Source: Nymphaea colorata (taxonomy: Eukaryota; Streptophyta; Magnoliopsida; Nymphaeales; Nymphaeaceae). Taken from it: a stretch of DNA of 34,125 nt. How positions within the stretch are numbered: the first letter of the stretch is position 1; each line of letters starts with the position of its first letter. The position numbers and the translations under genes were made by a program. This document shows positions 30,229 to 34,125 of the stretch, in pieces. Below the pieces are notes generated by a model that worked only from the letters and a program-made list of their open reading frames with translations, searched no databases and was not told the origin of the DNA. The stretch covers positions 1 to 34,125 of the forward strand of contig NW_022205049.1 in assembly GCF_008831285.2 (NCBI RefSeq). Direction: 5' to 3'.

Positions 30229-31381
30229 TCAAACTAATAACCCGGAACAATTTGATGCAGACGAGGAGTCAAAAAACTGAATCTCTGGTTCAACTACATG
30301 GTAAAAATGATTAGGAGGCATTGTCAAGCTTGAGGCACTGCTTTCCAACATCATGACAACTTCTTTCATACAAGGTATATCAATTGGATTCCATTGTATG
30401 CACCACAAGGCAATGGTGGCTATCTTTCTTACAATTTCATCTTGACCTTCTCCAATGCCTTCCAATTTCTGATTCTTATAAAGAGTAGCATGAATCCATT
30501 GAGGAAAATACCATTCACTAGAAGCCCCATCAGTGGGACCAAACTTTTCTTTCATCCCAATCACCGCCATCAGTAGCATTCCAAAGCTATGAAACATCCG
30601 TTTTATGTGAGACATGCTTGGAATTCCCATAAAATAATTCCGGAGCAATATAACTGATTGTGCCTTTGCCTTCTATAATAGTTACACTGCTTCTCTCCTT
30701 ACAAAATGATTTTGCTAGGCCAAAAATCAGAAATCTTTGGTGTAAAGACACTCTTCTGTTTAGAAGAATGTTATGTGGCTTGATGTCAAAGTGGATGATT
30801 CTTCGGTCACAGCCTTGGTGTAGATACTCAATTCCCCTGGCAGTGCCTAGTGCTATATCGTATAGCCTTTCCCTCAACAAGCAATGGCCTGCAACTATGG
30901 TGTCAGTAAACTTCTCAAGTGAACCATTTTCCATGAAGTCGTAAACAAGTGCTCTTCGAGACCCTTCGACACAAAAGCCAAGAAGGCGAACCACACTGAC
31001 ATGGTGAATCATACCGATGGTGGCAACTTCATTACAAAATTCTTCCCCATCATTATATGATTTTTCCATAAGCTTTACAGCCACCGGTGTGCCATTGGTC
31101 AACCATCCTTTATAGACATTTCCAAAGCCACCCTGCCCAAGTTGACATTTGAACTTACTTGTCATATGATTATGTCGATGTGTACCTAGTGGTTGTGAGA
31201 CTTCTCAACTTTTGTTGGTGTACGGAATGGCAAGCATCAGGAGACCTTGAACAAGAAATCCAAAGGGATCGAGTAATGAAAACAATAAACATGCTGTCAG
31301 AAGGCTGCCGACTGCTGCTAGACAACCTGCTGAAATGAAACTGAATATTACACTCTTGGTGGCAGCACTCTTAAACTTTTC
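30229..31381 (-). pseudogene. LRK10-like receptor kinase pseudogene, membrane and kinase part
   Basis: The exon opens after TTTCATCCAG (about 31382). A hydrophobic segment, VIFSFISAGCLAAVGSLLTA and on, is the transmembrane helix (about 31355-31250). Next come LTTTRYTS and, in another frame, MTSKFKCQLGQGGFGNVYKG (Gly loop), VAVK (ATP-binding Lys, residue 31 from Met at 31165), IIHFDIKPHNILL (catalytic loop with Asp 127, non-RD as in LRK10L kinases) and GTISYIAPELF. Then SFGMLLMAVIGMKEKFGP, WCIQWNPIDIPCMKEVVMML and a stop at 30229-30231. The frame changes near 31175, and one extra base (near 30591) turns the DVYSFGM segment into a stop. The DFG triplet reads IFG. Family members sense extracellular signals through a Cys-rich ectodomain, which I did not find upstream. 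Inferred non-functional. Confidence 0.9.
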
Positions 31382-31662
31382 CTGGATGAAATGTACAAAT
31401 TGTCATTTTAAGATATCAACTCTAGGCTAAGATGCAAAAGTGATGCGTTAAAGTTCATCACTGTTGAAATGTCTTTGTTCTAATCGATCATTTAGGGCTG
31501 CCCTTTGTACCAATGTATGAAGGTAACGATGCCTGAAAACCAAATTTTTCACTGGGATAAGTGCCAAATCGACGAGCACAGCATGGTTAATTTGCTAACC
31601 AACGATCATGGGCAAAGTTAGGGAGACTCGGTATGGTCCTTTAAACACCAAGACTCCCTATA

Positions 31663-31682
31663 TATATATGTGTGTGTGTGTG
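31663..31682. repeat. (TA)n(TG)n microsatellite
   Basis: Short composite TA then TG dinucleotide run upstream (on the minus strand) of the kinase exon. Confidence 0.85.
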
Positions 31683-32478
31683 ATATCGTTGATCTGTTGC
31701 ATCTGCATGACGTTGTATGGTTTTGATATTCTTGAGCTTCCTGCATATAAAAGTAAAGATATGTTAAAAGTTTTCAATGGATAGCCAATATGACAACCAA
31801 TTTATGAGGATTAGGTATAAAGGCCGGCTTTCATTAAATGTCAAAAAAGTAGTATTACTAAGTGAATGCCAGAATTAAGAGGAGCGTTGGGATGTACAGT
31901 TGAAGGGCAAAAGAATAGTGATCTTTTCCAATTATTGTTCTGATGTCAGTCGAGGGCACCAAAATGAAATTAAGAATAGAACATATATATAATTGATGGG
32001 TCTGGCCATTCGATATGGCCGACCGTGCAGAGTGCGCTGCGGATGCCAGCCATTTTCCCAAAGCTGGCATTTCAAATGAGACAAGATTGTGCATATTTAC
32101 ATGCCCGAGAAATGGACGTCCAACAAGTTTATCAAACATTGATTTTGATTAATTTCTTTAGACTTGCCAATCGGCACATATACTTTCAAGCTCGTTGTAA
32201 TATTGAAAGATTCAGCCAACTTGAATCCCCCAAAATATCAATCTAGTTGGATTTTAGGAAACCAGCGGAAAGCTGGCGGACCCGACTAGACTGCTTGTAT
32301 ACATTAATTTTGAGTTATTTTAGTTTTTTAATTAATAATTTACAAGATCCTACATGTAAACTTAGCTAACTTTTCAATGTCAATGACATTGTGAATGAAT
32401 AATTAAGTTGACATTCATAATTGATAGCACAGTAAGCGCGTGCGGCCTTTTAAGTTGAGAATCATCATTAATACCTAG

Positions 32479-32563
32479 AGCCCGTTTGATTTGTTGGAAT
32501 TTTAATGTAGTGGTGGAACTTTAATTCAAATCTTCAAAAAAGTTCCAAATCCAATCAAACATA
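32479..32563. mobile_element. Short palindromic MITE-like element
   Basis: The left arm, CCCGTTTGATTTGTTGGAA, and the reverse complement of the right arm, GTTTGATTGGATTTGGAAC, form an imperfect inverted repeat around a 40-base loop. 'GCCCGTTTGATT' is a familiar terminus of plant MITEs. The element is about 85 bp. Flanking target duplications are unclear. Confidence 0.5.
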
Positions 32564-34079
32564 AAACAATTGTCCTGAGAGCTTTGGTGGTCTGACTCAT
32601 AATTCTTTGTACGCCCGCATGCATAATTTTTTGTAGACACCAACATAGGAGTGTGCACGTCAACAGTTTCAGCATTTTGTACAATGACTTAAAGTCTTTT
32701 GTGGAGCCACATTTAAACCAAGTGGACTATGACGTTCTAAAATCCAATTAATTAAGGGACCCCACAATTTACATGGGCGGGCAAATTACCTGGATCGCCT
32801 GCCCCAGTTGAATTTCCTGCAATGACATTTTAAAAATATTTCTCTTCCACTCGTCGCAATGGGAGAACCATTTTGTACACCAGTGACATTGATGATTGAA
32901 AAAATATCGAGGTGTTATTATATACAACTAGTAAAACTTCATTCCTGCATCCCAACAACATCTAATTAACAATGGATTCGTATGTATGTTAAAATAAATA
33001 GCCTTTAATAACGTTCCACATAAAGAATTTTCTGTTTTTCATTTCTCCTACCGAATTAAATCCACAATAACGCTCCTTACACAATGATTTTGACCCTTTC
33101 AGTTTTCAAAAATCAGTAAAAACATATTTCTCTAGATCAAGGATCGGTAAAAGAATATTTCTCTATCTTCTCTTGACTTCACATGCATTATGAACCAGAC
33201 AACACTATTAAAAGTATAACAATCAGAGCCATTACCATCTCTAGCTTTGTAAACCAAGCATCACTGAGAAAGAGATCAATGCTGCAGCTGTCTACTTACA
33301 AGAACATTGTTCCCGCTGACGTTTCCCGGATTTGGAATTGTTATAGCGTTCACACATTGCACAATTCATTATCTAGCTAGATAAGCAACAAACTGTCAGG
33401 AAATAGGAGTTGAGGAAAGCATCTGGTTGCAATCCCATTTGTCAAATGCACAAATATTTAAAGTATGGTCACGTTATTGGTGAATGATTGCTACTACAGG
33501 AACAATCAAGTTTTGCAGGCTAGAGACGTAACCATGATTTATAAATTCAGATTGGTATCAGATCCTGGTGAATATTTGGCATCAGATCCCGCTTTCATCT
33601 AGGTCAGAATCCAACCGGAGGCATGCTACTAATTTTTTCATGAACTTGTGCTACAACGTATTTTAGATCTAGAAAAAAAATTGTTAAATCCAAATACAGA
33701 TCTCAATTGCTTGTCAGTGTTCTACATTCGGATTTAGATGTTTTAAATCAATTTCATTTTCTTTATAGGTTTAAATGGCCTATGAACGATGGGAATTTGC
33801 AAACTGGAGGTCCAGAATTTCGGACAAAATAAAGCATAGAAACTGAGCAGCTTGAATTGTGATTTTTCAAGTTAACTGGCATCTATATGTTTACTAAAGT
33901 CGGTTGTAATTTGGACTTCGACATGAATTTGAATAGAAAAATAGTAACACTGGATCCAAATCCATGTCCATAGTTCCAACTTCAACAATCAAATGAGAAA
34001 GGACGGTAGCCAAATGGTGGGACTAAAAGACAATATGAGAAATCTTTTTATGTAGTATTTGTCTATATACATACATAAT

Positions 34080-34105
34080 ATATACATAACATATATATAT
34101 ATATG
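34080..34105. repeat. (TA)n microsatellite
   Basis: TA-rich run near the window end, interrupted by 'acatata' words. Confidence 0.8.
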
Positions 34106-34125
34106 ATATTGTTATATGTGCATAT

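Larger units (their letters stand above)
31382..34125. other. No gene recognised; expected receptor ectodomain not found
   Basis: This is where the extracellular (GUB_WAK-type) exon of the kinase should lie on the minus strand. No Cys-rich pattern was recognised. The longest minus frame, 32139-31858, has no Cys array. Microsatellites lie at 31663-31682 (TATG/TG) and about 34080-34105 (TA). The sequence is AT-rich throughout. Confidence 0.5.

Overview
This looks like nuclear DNA of a flowering plant. It is AT-rich, full of simple (TA)n and (CT)n repeats, and has no bacterial gene organisation. Every protein family I can recognise is a plant type: a plant L1 LINE (DUF4283-like ORF1, endonuclease, reverse transcriptase, zf-RVT and RNase H-like tail), a nepenthesin-type aspartic protease, a KUP/HAK potassium-transporter exon and an LRK10-like receptor kinase. 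I cannot name the species. No intact protein-coding gene is convincingly present. Each recognisable coding segment carries frameshifts, stops or missing parts, so I read the window as an intergenic, transposon-rich stretch holding gene relics.

Layout. About 1-4500: AT-rich non-coding sequence with two fragments (about 50-362 and 1158-1232) that recur near 14-15 kb, a local tandem duplication (1301-1500), a (CT)n tract and a long (TA)n tract. About 4505-9925, minus strand: one decayed L1-type LINE. 9940-11960, plus strand: a broken secreted aspartic protease, head-to-head with the LINE. 12-15.3 kb: a 51-bp tandem repeat, a 227-bp direct repeat pair, a probable small inverted-repeat element, and the second copies of the 5' fragments. 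15.3-16.8 kb: nothing recognised.

16838-22531 and 23800-29177 are two direct copies of a 5-6 kb block. Each holds the same decayed KUP/HAK exon on the minus strand and a primer-binding-site-like motif. The first copy carries a 687-bp insertion (17875-18561) with the hallmarks of a solo LTR (TG...CA ends, 5-bp target duplication, clean empty site in the other copy), so it arrived after the block duplicated. Several other indels separate the copies. 30229-31381, minus strand: the kinase end of an LRK10-like receptor kinase, damaged by at least two reading-frame lesions. From 31382 to the end I see no gene, only a small palindromic MITE-like element and microsatellites.

No gene set here works together as a system. 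The interest is evolutionary: a duplicated block with a datable LTR insertion, and a kinase whose DFG region is scrambled by a compensating pair of indels.
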